Below, piece after piece: positions 1 through 5,955 of a stretch of DNA of 25,468 nt; positions within the stretch are counted from its first letter, which is position 1; the number at the start of each line of letters is the position of its first letter. This DNA comes from Christensenella sp. UBA7588 (lineage in GTDB: Bacteria; Bacillota; Clostridia; Christensenellales; CAG-917): contig DLKM01000013.1 of NCBI GenBank assembly GCA_002478945.1, positions 1-25,468 on the forward strand, in the 5' to 3' direction. The notes under the pieces are model-generated. The model was not told where the DNA came from. It ran no database searches and saw only the letters and a program-made list of their open reading frames with translations. The position numbers and the translations under genes are program-made.

Positions 1-197
1 ATCGTCGCTCGAACCACCTTTTCGGTCTGCACGCTTCGCTATCGCAAATTTCATTTGCCCGCTCTGCTGTTGAACGAGTCCACTCAATCCAACCAAAGCA
101 CTCAACAGAGTGCTTTTTTTTGTTCCTTTCGTGTCCTTTTGCGTGGTCCCCACGCACGCTCCTATCGTCGCTCGAACCACCTTTTCGGTCTGCACGC
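1..197. repeat. 34-bp exact direct repeat (1-34 and 164-197) in a gene-free stretch
   Basis: Bases 1-34 recur without a mismatch at 164-197. Both copies begin ATCGTCGCTCGAACC and end GGTCTGCACGC, and the sequences diverge right after. Between them lie a terminator hairpin and a small GCGTGG/CCACGC hairpin (about 140-154). I see no convincing gene in 1-237; the short reading frames there lack ribosome sites. The first copy starts at base 1, so the repeat may extend further left. Confidence 0.75.
95..121 (+). terminator. Rho-independent terminator
   Basis: AAAGCACTC (95-103), loop AACA and GAGTGCTTT (108-116) form a 9-bp stem followed by a T run. It would end a plus-strand transcript that begins left of the window. 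The motif CTCAACAGAGTG with a T run recurs near 674-690 with a weaker stem. Confidence 0.75.
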
Positions 198-237
198 AAG
201 CAAGGAGAAGCACTATCGCGTATAGCATTTATTGCTG

Positions 238-474
238 TCAATCTATTCTCTTGGGGTATTTGTCTTTCGGCACAAAGTCGTGGATTTTCAAATCTTCCTC
301 CAAAACCATAATATCCGCAATGTCTTTTCCTGTATAAAATTCAGAAAAAACAACTTGCCATTTGCCGTCTATTGGTTTTTTACTCATAATTGCGCCAAAA
401 TCGCCTATTTTTACCCCTGCTTTCGTGTATGCAGGTTTTTCCTTTATTAATTCAACTAAATCCAAATATTTCAT
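238..474 (-). CDS. Small DUF4926-like hypothetical protein
   Basis: A 78-residue soluble protein. The opening YLDLVELIKEKPAY, followed by a glycine-rich turn (IGDFGAIM) and a short beta-rich body, resembles the layout of DUF4926-type proteins, which often sit beside toxin genes; this is a resemblance judged by eye. No signal peptide or membrane segment is visible. A GGGAG sits about 16 nt before the ATG, a long spacing, and no better site is seen. Codon use (TTA, ATA, GTT, GAT, AAA) is more AT-rich than in the neighbouring genes, which favour CTC and GAC, so the gene may be acquired. It stands alone on the minus strand with a promoter at 618-645. An immunity or antitoxin role is possible, but no toxin partner is visible. 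Confidence 0.6.
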   Translation of the reverse strand: MKYLDLVELIKEKPAYTKAGVKIGDFGAIMSKKPIDGKWQVVFSEFYTGKDIADIMVLEEDLKIHDFVPKDKYPKRID

Positions 475-617
475 ATTATCTTTTGTTAATCTCCCGACGG
501 AGCGTTGTTCGTAATCTTGCCTTTTGGTCTAACCAACCGCCCCTAAATTTTTAATATTTTCCTTTTCTAATACAATACGCCGAGAGAACACTATCTTTCC
601 CCGACCTTTTTGCTTGC

Positions 618-645
618 ATAATATCATAAGTTTGTTAAAAGTCAA
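618..645 (-). promoter_or_regulatory. Sigma-A-like promoter, minus strand
   Basis: On the minus strand TTGACT (640-645) is followed after 16 nt by TATTAT (618-623), with a TG one base before the -10 (extended -10). Transcription would start near 610 and give a leader of about 135 nt before the small gene at 474. Confidence 0.55.
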
Positions 646-695
646 CACTTTGTGACACACATTATATTTGCATCTCAACAGAGTGTTTTTTAGGA

Positions 696-743
696 CGGTT
701 TTACAAAACCGCTATTGACACAACTGGTTTTGCAAGGTATCAT
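696..743 (+). promoter_or_regulatory. Promoter of the DUF2804 gene with an adjacent 16-bp palindrome
   Basis: TTGACA (715-720), a 17-nt spacer and TATCAT (738-743) form a near-consensus sigma-A promoter. Immediately upstream lies the perfect palindrome CGGTTTTACAAAACCG (696-711), 3 nt before the -35, a plausible operator for a dimeric regulator. A related GGTTTT lies between the -35 and -10. Confidence 0.75.
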
Positions 744-823
744 AAATTTAACGGGTTACAAGTAAACTTATTATCAGATTGTTTGCGCATCCGTGCAAAA
801 AAATAATGTTTTAGGAGAAAATT

Positions 824-1966
824 ATGGGCGAATACAGCAAATTTATCGACCCCAAAAGACGCGCCGTCCCCACACCCAAAAGTATGGTAGACGAAAACGG
901 TATGTGCGCTTTCGGCACTTTTGACAAAGAGTTTGAGAGTATGGACATCGTCAATCTCAAAAAGCCGACTCGTGCGCCTCAATGTATGAACAGATTAAAA
1001 CTCACGCTTTGGGAAGCAACCGAAGTGCATCTCAAAAACGGTTATCTGCTTGCCGTGGTATGCGATATGGGTATATTCGGCAAAACGCTCAACATTTTCT
1101 ACGATAAACGCACCAAGAAAGTGTATTGTTGGGACACCAACCTCAAATCCAAAGACACCGTTATCGCGCCAAACCTTATCAACGGTGCTATTGCAGAGGG
1201 ACAAACCCCCGTATCTCACGTCAAATACGTCAATAATTTCCAAGACGGACGTTGCGATTTGAGCGGCAACCACAAAGGCAAATGCCTCATTACCGTCCCG
1301 AGAAAAGACAAAACCATCGTCAAAGCGATAAAAGAAAACTACGGCGAAGCGACGATTGAATACGACTTCCGCCTCACGCGCATTTCCAAGCCGTGCGTTG
1401 CCAGTATTCCGTTTGGCAAAAACCGCCCGCTTTACAGTCAAAAAGACTTCTTTAAGGCAGAAGGTCGTCTCGTCATCAACGGCGAAGAAATGCTCACGGA
1501 CGAAAACAGCACCGCCGTCGTTGACGACCACAGAGGCTATTATCCCCGTCGTGCGCACTACGACTGGGTTACCACTATGGGAAAATGCAATGTGGACGGC
1601 GAAGAAAAATGGCTTGCTTTCAACCTCACTCGCAATCAATCGATAGACCAAGAAAAATACAACGAAAACATACTTTGGTTTGAGGGCGCAACGAGCATTC
1701 TTCCTCCCGTAAAGTTTGAAAGAAGCCCCGAAAGCAAAGATTTCTGCGACCACTCCGTATGGACCATCAAGGACAAACACGATATGGTCAACCTCAAATT
1801 CAAGGTGTACAATATGAACCCGATGATTATGCACGCACTCGTCGTCAACATCGATTATTACGTTGCTTTCGGCGAGTTGGAGGGCTATCTCCGTGACGAG
1901 GACGGAAAGAAATACGTCCTTGACGGAATGGCTGCAATGGGCGAAGATAAAACGCTTCTGCTTTAA
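824..1966 (+). CDS. DUF2804 domain-containing protein
   Basis: A 380-residue soluble protein. The block DDHRGYYPRRAHYDWVT (about 234-250) followed by FNLTRNQ (266-272) matches what I recall of the DUF2804 family, whose function is not established. The protein looks beta-rich and has no signal peptide or membrane helix. Its length is close to the family norm. AGGAG at 813-817 lies 6 nt before the ATG and fixes the start. The gene has its own promoter and its own terminator, so it is probably monocistronic. Codon use matches the rest of the window. A role in lipid or carbohydrate handling would be a guess. Confidence 0.85.
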   Translation: MGEYSKFIDPKRRAVPTPKSMVDENGMCAFGTFDKEFESMDIVNLKKPTRAPQCMNRLKLTLWEATEVHLKNGYLLAVVCDMGIFGKTLNIFYDKRTKKVYCWDTNLKSKDTVIAPNLINGAIAEGQTPVSHVKYVNNFQDGRCDLSGNHKGKCLITVPRKDKTIVKAIKENYGEATIEYDFRLTRISKPCVASIPFGKNRPLYSQKDFFKAEGRLVINGEEMLTDENSTAVVDDHRGYYPRRAHYDWVTTMGKCNVDGEEKWLAFNLTRNQSIDQEKYNENILWFEGATSILPPVKFERSPESKDFCDHSVWTIKDKHDMVNLKFKVYNMNPMIMHALVVNIDYYVAFGELEGYLRDEDGKKYVLDGMAAMGEDKTLLL

Positions 1967-1987
1967 TTAAATTTTAATAAACCATAC

Positions 1988-2013
1988 AAAAAGGCGGTTG
2001 AACCGCCTTTTTT
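1988..2013 (+). terminator. Rho-independent terminator of the DUF2804 gene
   Basis: AAAAAGGCGGTT and AACCGCCTTTTT form a GC-cored stem with a short loop, ending in a T run 22 nt after the stop codon. The A run on the left arm could make it work in both directions. Confidence 0.9.
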
Positions 2014-2050
2014 ATTTATAAAAACGTTGTTTTTTGCATATTTTTTCATT

Positions 2051-2166
2051 TTGCTTTAATAATCGCAGGATATATTATAATCACAAAGCAACAATTTTCC
2101 CCCATAACTTTATTGCTTCTCCTAGAGGACGGGACGTCGATTTCGACGCCCCGTTCCTATTTTTTG
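2051..2166 (+). ncRNA. Candidate small RNA with its own promoter and terminator
   Basis: TATAAT (2076-2081), with a weaker TTGCTT (2051-2056) 19 nt upstream, predicts a transcript start near 2088. The transcript would run about 78 nt to a strong hairpin at 2126-2157 (GGACGGG and CCCCGTTCC arms around an inner CGTCGATTTCGACG) followed by ATTTTTTT. The 5' part can form AAGCAA/TTGCTT (2086-2091/2113-2118), leaving a loop with TTTTCCCCC; a CTCCT complementary to Shine-Dalgarno sequences follows. There is no reading frame of note. The class is not recognised. Confidence 0.5.
2126..2166 (+). terminator. Strong hairpin terminator
   Basis: A long GC-rich stem (2126-2157) with one internal mismatch is followed by a T run (2159-2165). 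It lies beyond the terminator of the DUF2804 gene, so it most likely ends an independent short transcript. Confidence 0.75.
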
Positions 2167-2245
2167 CGATAAAACACGCTGTAACTCTCTAAATAAATAT
2201 CCCCCTCTTTCCGGACACGCCGGTATTTCTCCCTATAAAACAATT

Positions 2246-2357
2246 AAATGCAACTTCCCCCTTCCTCAGGTGTTTCCCCTAAATTAACGCTCTAACAAAG
2301 TTAGCGTCATAATTCCTTGAATGCAACATCACCCCTTCCCTTCGGGCTTTCCCCTAT
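2246..2357. repeat. Two imperfect copies of a pyrimidine-rich repeat of about 36 bp
   Basis: Copies start at 2248 and 2321 (73 bp apart). Both read ATGCAAC, then CCCCTTCC, then GTTTCCCCTA or CTTTCCCCTA, with small indels. Between them is a hairpin (ACGCT...AAC/GTTAGCGT near 2286-2308). I do not recognise the family. It may be a decayed dispersed element. Confidence 0.5.
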
Positions 2358-2639
2358 TGCTCAAATACAGGTCATTACTCTACTTAAACAAACATCGTTC
2401 GCAAGAGGGGAACTCGGCACTCACATAGATAGGGACATTTCTCTCATTATGCCACCGTCCTTTGTGTGACTGCTACGCAACAACACGTCACAGTCGGACG
2501 ATACTAATCGTCGAGTTCGGCGCTCAAACGCTCGCCGCCTTGCGGCTCGAAACTCCGAATAAGCACATACCGTTAATAAGTACGCCTTAAATGAGTATTT
2601 GTTAATTGCGCCGATTAGTTACCGTTTGCAACCTTACGC
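2358..2639. other. Gene-free stretch with stacked hairpins
   Basis: No reading frame of interest on either strand. CGTCC (2456-2460) and TGTGAC (2465-2470) pair with GTCACA (2487-2492) and GGACG (2496-2500). A GACGAT/ATCGTC hairpin overlaps the end of this helix, and GCCGC/GCGGC follows near 2535. The structures may be folded RNA or debris of a mobile element; I cannot decide. Confidence 0.4.
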
Positions 2640-2757
2640 ACGAAGTGCATACACCAAGCAAACGATATAGCGAAACTGCGGCAGGAGTTCTTACCCCTCT
2701 TATTCTGATAGCGTATATCGGTTGCGCGATAGAAAACTGAAAATCTAGCGAATAAAA
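2640..2757 (-). repeat. Dispersed repeat, inverted and shortened relative of 12503-12765
   Basis: Read on the minus strand, this segment begins TTCGCTAGATTTTCAGTT and TCTATCGCGCAACC, then after about 30 nt continues ACTCCTGCCGCAGTTTCG and CTATATCGTTTGCTTG. The same two blocks occur in the same order on the plus strand at 12508-12538 and 12709-12744, where about 170 nt separate them. Both copies start directly after a terminator hairpin. The family is unknown. Confidence 0.75.
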
Positions 2758-2785
2758 GAAAGATGCGCAAAACTGCGCATCTTTC
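2751..2785 (-). terminator. Terminator of the 45-residue peptide gene
   Basis: On the minus strand GAAAGATGCGCA, loop GTTT and TGCGCATCTTTC form a perfect 12-bp stem followed by TTTTATT. It lies 23 nt after the stop codon at 2809. Confidence 0.85.
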
Positions 2786-2808
2786 GTAAAATCGCGTCGA
2801 TTTTCAGT

Positions 2809-2946
2809 TTATTTGCAATCAACACTCTTATTGCCACCGCAATTCTTTGCTTTGGATTTGGTGGATTGTTTCGGTTCTTTCGTTTCGCCGCAATGGCAGC
2901 CCTCTGTTTTCTTGATTGGTTTGCTTGTTGAATTTGATTTTGCCAT
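2809..2946 (-). CDS. 45-residue lysine- and cysteine-rich peptide
   Basis: A short gene with a textbook ribosome site (AAGGAG 7 nt before ATG at 2946) and its own terminator. The peptide is very basic (about 11 lysines) and carries four cysteines in CHCG, NCGG and DCK contexts plus one histidine. It has no signal peptide and no hydrophobic segment. A small metal-binding or nucleic-acid-binding protein would fit, as would a modified-peptide precursor, but no maturation enzyme is nearby. The same frame stays open upstream, but that part is antisense to uracil-DNA glycosylase. Not recognised as a known family. Confidence 0.7.
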   Translation of the reverse strand: MAKSNSTSKPIKKTEGCHCGETKEPKQSTKSKAKNCGGNKSVDCK

Positions 2947-3038
2947 AAAATACTCCTTTTTTTGAGGCGGCGTGCCTCGTGATGTTCCGCATTTGCGGAT
3001 TTGATTATAGTATGGAGAAAACCGCTTGTTTATATACC

Positions 3039-3066
3039 TTGCGCATTCAAAAAAATGTGGTATAAT
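3039..3066 (+). promoter_or_regulatory. Promoter of ung, placed for a leaderless start
   Basis: TATAAT at 3061-3066 is preceded by TG one base upstream (extended -10) and by TTGCGC (3039-3044) with a 16-nt spacer. The expected transcription start is 3073, which is the A of the chosen ATG. Confidence 0.65.
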
Positions 3067-3072
3067 ATGGAT

Positions 3073-3735
3073 ATGGTCAATATAGGAAACAGCTGGGACA
3101 GCATTCTCAAAGAAGATTTTGAGAGCGAAAACTACCAAAATTTGCGCAAATTTTTGGCACAAGAATATCGCACGCATACGATTTATCCCGATATGCACGA
3201 TATTTTCAACGCGCTCAAAGCCACCCCGTACGAAGCCGTAAAAGCGGTTATCCTCGGGCAGGACCCGTACCACGGAGCGGGACAAGCCCACGGTATGTGC
3301 TTTTCGGTAAAGCCCAACGTTCCCGCGCCGCCCTCTCTCGTCAACATATTTAAGGAAATCGAGGACGACGTGGGCGTGCATAACGTTTCGCCTTATCTCG
3401 TAAATTGGGCAAAACAAGGCGTGCTGTTGCTCAACACCGTTCTTACCGTGAGAGAAGGTCAACCCAACTCGCACAAAGGCAGAGGCTGGGAAGTGCTTAC
3501 CGACAGCATTATCAAAAAACTCAACGCGCGCAAAGAACCTATCGTATTTATGTTGTGGGGCGGAAACGCACGCTCGAAAAAAGCGTTGATAACAAATCCG
3601 CAACATTTGATACTCGAGTGTCCGCACCCCTCTCCGCTATCGGCATATTCCGGATTTTTCGGATGCAAACACTTCTCGAAATGCAATGCGTTCTTGCAAA
3701 AAAACGGGCAAACACCCATTGATTGGCGCACCTGA
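3073..3735 (+). CDS. ung: Uracil-DNA glycosylase (family 1)
   Basis: Removes uracil from DNA to start base excision repair. The water-activating motif GQDPYHG (62-68, catalytic Asp64) and the second motif HPSPLS (185-190, His185) are intact, as is LLLNTVLTV (118-126). At 220 residues it is full length for the family (E. coli about 229). ATG 3073 was chosen because the family starts shortly before the SW.S.L block and because the -10 box at 3061-3066 excludes the far upstream starts; ATG 3067 is an alternative. No Shine-Dalgarno is seen, so the mRNA may be leaderless. It is followed after 12 nt by the DUF896 gene, and the two probably form an operon. Confidence 0.95.
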   Translation: MVNIGNSWDSILKEDFESENYQNLRKFLAQEYRTHTIYPDMHDIFNALKATPYEAVKAVILGQDPYHGAGQAHGMCFSVKPNVPAPPSLVNIFKEIEDDVGVHNVSPYLVNWAKQGVLLLNTVLTVREGQPNSHKGRGWEVLTDSIIKKLNARKEPIVFMLWGGNARSKKALITNPQHLILECPHPSPLSAYSGFFGCKHFSKCNAFLQKNGQTPIDWRT

Positions 3736-3747
3736 AGGAGCAACGAT

Positions 3748-3948
3748 ATGAATATCGAAAGAATAAACGAACTCGCAAAGAAAGCAAAAACCGTAGGCCT
3801 TACCGACGAGGAAAAAGCCGAACAAGCCAAACTTCGCAAGGAATACGTCCAAAGCGTCGTGGGCAATCTGCGTTCGCAACTGGACAACACCTACGTTCTC
3901 GACAAAGACGAAAACAAAATCAAATTGACGGACTACAATAAAAAATAA
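3748..3948 (+). CDS. DUF896 (UPF0291, YnzC-like) small protein
   Basis: A 66-residue soluble protein opening MNIERINELAKKAKTVGLT, with the DEEKAEQAKLRKEY helix and NLRSQLDNTYV that mark DUF896. In Bacillus subtilis the relative YnzC is encoded in the SOS-induced yneA operon; its molecular role is unclear. GAAGGAG lies 8 nt before the ATG. It sits 12 nt after ung, so co-transcription with a repair gene is likely. I see no LexA box near the ung promoter. Confidence 0.9.
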   Translation: MNIERINELAKKAKTVGLTDEEKAEQAKLRKEYVQSVVGNLRSQLDNTYVLDKDENKIKLTDYNKK

Positions 3949-3967
3949 TTCTTGCCTCGGATAGAAC

Positions 3968-3996
3968 TTGAAAATTATCCGCACTTGAATTATAAT
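3968..3996 (+). promoter_or_regulatory. Sigma-A-like promoter of the phosphoribosyltransferase gene
   Basis: TTGAAA (3968-3973), a 17-nt spacer and TATAAT (3991-3996). The start would be near 4003, leaving a leader of about 23 nt that contains the ribosome site AGAGGA (4015-4020). Confidence 0.8.
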
Positions 3997-4025
3997 AAAA
4001 GCCCACAAAACAATAGAGGAAAACA

Positions 4026-4568
4026 ATGGACAGATTTTACACCGTTGACATCAAAGGCTACAAAACCGACTTGCCGATACTTCCCCTCCCTAACGGAATC
4101 AGTATCTGCTTTTTCAACTTACACGGCAATCAAGAATTGACCGAGCATTGCGGAAAAGAACTTGCAAAATTGCTTCACGGCTGTGACATCGTGTTGACGG
4201 CGGAATCGAAAGGCTTGCAACTTTCGCACGTCATTGCGCGCGAACTCGGACAGAAATATTACGCCGTTTGCCGCAAAGCGAAGAAACTGTATATGCAAGA
4301 CGGCATCGAAACGAGCGTAAAATCGATAACCACGGGCGGCGTGCAAACGCTGTATCTGTCAAAGCACGACGCCGACCTGCTTAAAGGCAAAAAAGTTGCA
4401 ATCGTCGACGACGTGGTATCAACCGGCGGAAGCCTCAAAGGACTCGAGCAGATAGTCAATCTCGCAGGCGGAATAATATACAAAAAAGCGTTTGTCCTTG
4501 CAGAAGGCGACGCCGCGCTCAGGGACGACATCGTATATCTCGCAAAGATTCCTATCATCACGGACTAA
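4026..4568 (+). CDS. Purine-type phosphoribosyltransferase (adenine PRT-like)
   Basis: A type I phosphoribosyltransferase that would join a purine base to PRPP in nucleotide salvage. The PRPP-binding loop VAIVDDVVSTGGS is at 124-136. Upstream, AESKG (59-63) and CRKAKK (82-87) correspond to the ESRG and RK..K segments of adenine phosphoribosyltransferase. Its length (180) fits that family. The residue before the loop motif and the C-terminal hood differ enough from classical Apt that xanthine or another base cannot be excluded. AGAGGA is 5 nt before the ATG, and the gene has its own promoter at 3968-3996. Confidence 0.85.
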   Translation: MDRFYTVDIKGYKTDLPILPLPNGISICFFNLHGNQELTEHCGKELAKLLHGCDIVLTAESKGLQLSHVIARELGQKYYAVCRKAKKLYMQDGIETSVKSITTGGVQTLYLSKHDADLLKGKKVAIVDDVVSTGGSLKGLEQIVNLAGGIIYKKAFVLAEGDAALRDDIVYLAKIPIITD

Positions 4569-4581
4569 TCGATATTTGTTG

Positions 4582-4611
4582 AAATCGGCATTTTAAGATG
4601 CCGATTTGCAT
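4582..4611 (+). terminator. Probable terminator
   Basis: AAATCGGCAT and ATGCCGATTT form a perfect 10-bp stem 13 nt after the stop codon. The T run is short (ATTTGCATT), so termination may be partial and some readthrough into the U32 gene is possible. Confidence 0.6.
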
Positions 4612-4646
4612 TGATAAAGACATTGTTTTGAAAACAAAGGTATAAT

Positions 4647-5864
4647 ATGCTCGAACTTCTAATGCCGGCAGGCAATCTCAAAAAATTAAAAACCGCTTTC
4701 CACTTCGGAGCAGACGCGGTTTATATCGGCGGAAAGCAATTTTCGCTTCGTGCGTTTGCCGACAATTTTTCAAACGACGAGATTATCGAAGGGATAGAAT
4801 ACGCTCACTCACTCGGCAAAAAGGTGTACGTTACCGTCAATATTTTCGCAAAGAACGCCGACCTTGACGCTGCCAAGGAGTTTTTCGCATTCTTGCAAAA
4901 CGCAGGTGCGGACGCCGTTCTCGTAAGCGACGTAGGCCTTGTGTGCCTTTGCAAAGAAGTCGCGCCAAATCTTACCGTTCATCTCTCCACTCAAGCCAAC
5001 ACCACCAACCTGCTTGCCGTAAAATTTTGGCAAAGTATGGGCGTCAAACGAGTGGTGCTTGCAAGAGAACTCGGGTACGATGAAATTCTCGAAATACACA
5101 ACGCCGTGCCGAATATGGAACTCGAGGCGTTTGTACACGGCGCGATGTGTATGAGTTATAGCGGACGTTGCCTGCTGTCCTCCTACTTCAGCCAAAGAAG
5201 CGCAAACAGAGGCGCGTGCATTCAACCTTGCAGATGGGGTTATCGTATAACCGAAACGGAAAGACACGGCTCGAAACCGCTCGACATAGAACAAGACGAC
5301 AGAGGAACGTATTTTATGAACAGCCGCGATTTGCGATTGCTCTCGCATATACCCGAAATTGCAAAATGCGGAATCGTATCTCTCAAAGTCGAAGGAAGAA
5401 TGAAAAGCGAGTTTTACGTTGCAACGGTGGCAAACGCCTATCGCAAAGCAATAGACGAATACTTGTCCACGGGACGTATAGACGACGCTCCCGCGCTTGA
5501 AAAGCAACTCGAAACCGTTGCGCATCGCACCTACACGGACGCATGTTTTGAGGGAGACAACCTCGACACCGTATGCCTCGACGAAGGACAATCCGCAGAG
5601 AAATACGTTTTCACAGCCGTGGTAATTTCAAGCGATAACGGCAGAATAACGGTTGAAATGCGCAATCGCTTCAAAACGGGAGAAACTTTGCGCATACTCT
5701 CCCCCGACGAAAACAATTACAAAACGTTCGTCGTCGGAGATTTGTTGCACGAAGCCACCAAAGAGGTTGTAAACGACGCAAAACTCGTTCAACACGTCTA
5801 CTCGCTGGATTGTCCGTTTGACCTCAAACAGGGCGACATCTTGCTTAAAGACGCCGTATTATAA
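4647..5864 (+). CDS. U32 family protein (TrhP/RlhA-like)
   Basis: The U32 signature is clear: ELLMPAGN at the N-terminus, GADAVYIGG (21-29) and EAFVHGAMCMSYSGRCLLSSY (160-180). Cys168, Cys175, Cys191 and Cys195 match the four cysteines that hold an iron-sulfur cluster in this group. Members once called collagenase-like peptidases are now known to act in RNA hydroxylation (TrhP on tRNA U34 using prephenate, RlhA on 23S rRNA). The length (405) fits the TrhP type best; this is inference. AAAGG lies 6 nt before the ATG. The intervening TATAAT touches the start codon and so cannot serve as its -10. A C-terminal beta domain covers about 320-405. Confidence 0.88.
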   Translation: MLELLMPAGNLKKLKTAFHFGADAVYIGGKQFSLRAFADNFSNDEIIEGIEYAHSLGKKVYVTVNIFAKNADLDAAKEFFAFLQNAGADAVLVSDVGLVCLCKEVAPNLTVHLSTQANTTNLLAVKFWQSMGVKRVVLARELGYDEILEIHNAVPNMELEAFVHGAMCMSYSGRCLLSSYFSQRSANRGACIQPCRWGYRITETERHGSKPLDIEQDDRGTYFMNSRDLRLLSHIPEIAKCGIVSLKVEGRMKSEFYVATVANAYRKAIDEYLSTGRIDDAPALEKQLETVAHRTYTDACFEGDNLDTVCLDEGQSAEKYVFTAVVISSDNGRITVEMRNRFKTGETLRILSPDENNYKTFVVGDLLHEATKEVVNDAKLVQHVYSLDCPFDLKQGDILLKDAVL

Positions 5865-5907
5865 TTATCGTTATTATTGTATATATATTATTTAATTTAA
5901 CAGAAAT

Positions 5908-5939
5908 AAAAAAGACACGCAAAACTGCGTGTCTTTTTT
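5908..5939. terminator. Bidirectional terminator between converging genes
   Basis: AAAAAAGACACGCA, loop AAAC and TGCGTGTCTTTTTT form a 14-bp stem with T runs in both directions. It serves the U32 gene on the plus strand and the two-gene membrane operon on the minus strand. The core GACACGCA/TGCGTGTC is the same as in the hairpins at 12474 and 12857. Confidence 0.9.
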
Positions 5940-5955
5940 ATCGTTAAGATTAGAT

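Larger units (their letters stand above)
475..823. other. Gene-free stretch with two divergent promoters
   Basis: About 350 bases between the divergent genes at 474 and 824. It holds the minus promoter (618-645), a palindrome (696-711) and the plus promoter (715-743). On the minus strand a short open frame ends TAA one base before the ATG at 474, which may be a relic of an upstream gene; it is stopped after about 23 codons. Nothing else is recognised. Confidence 0.6.

Noticed and set aside
4641..4646. TATAAT directly before the U32 start codon as evidence for a leaderless mRNA
   Set aside because: A -10 that touches the ATG would start transcription inside the gene, and starting at the next ATG would delete conserved N-terminal residues. 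AAAGG upstream can act as ribosome site instead.
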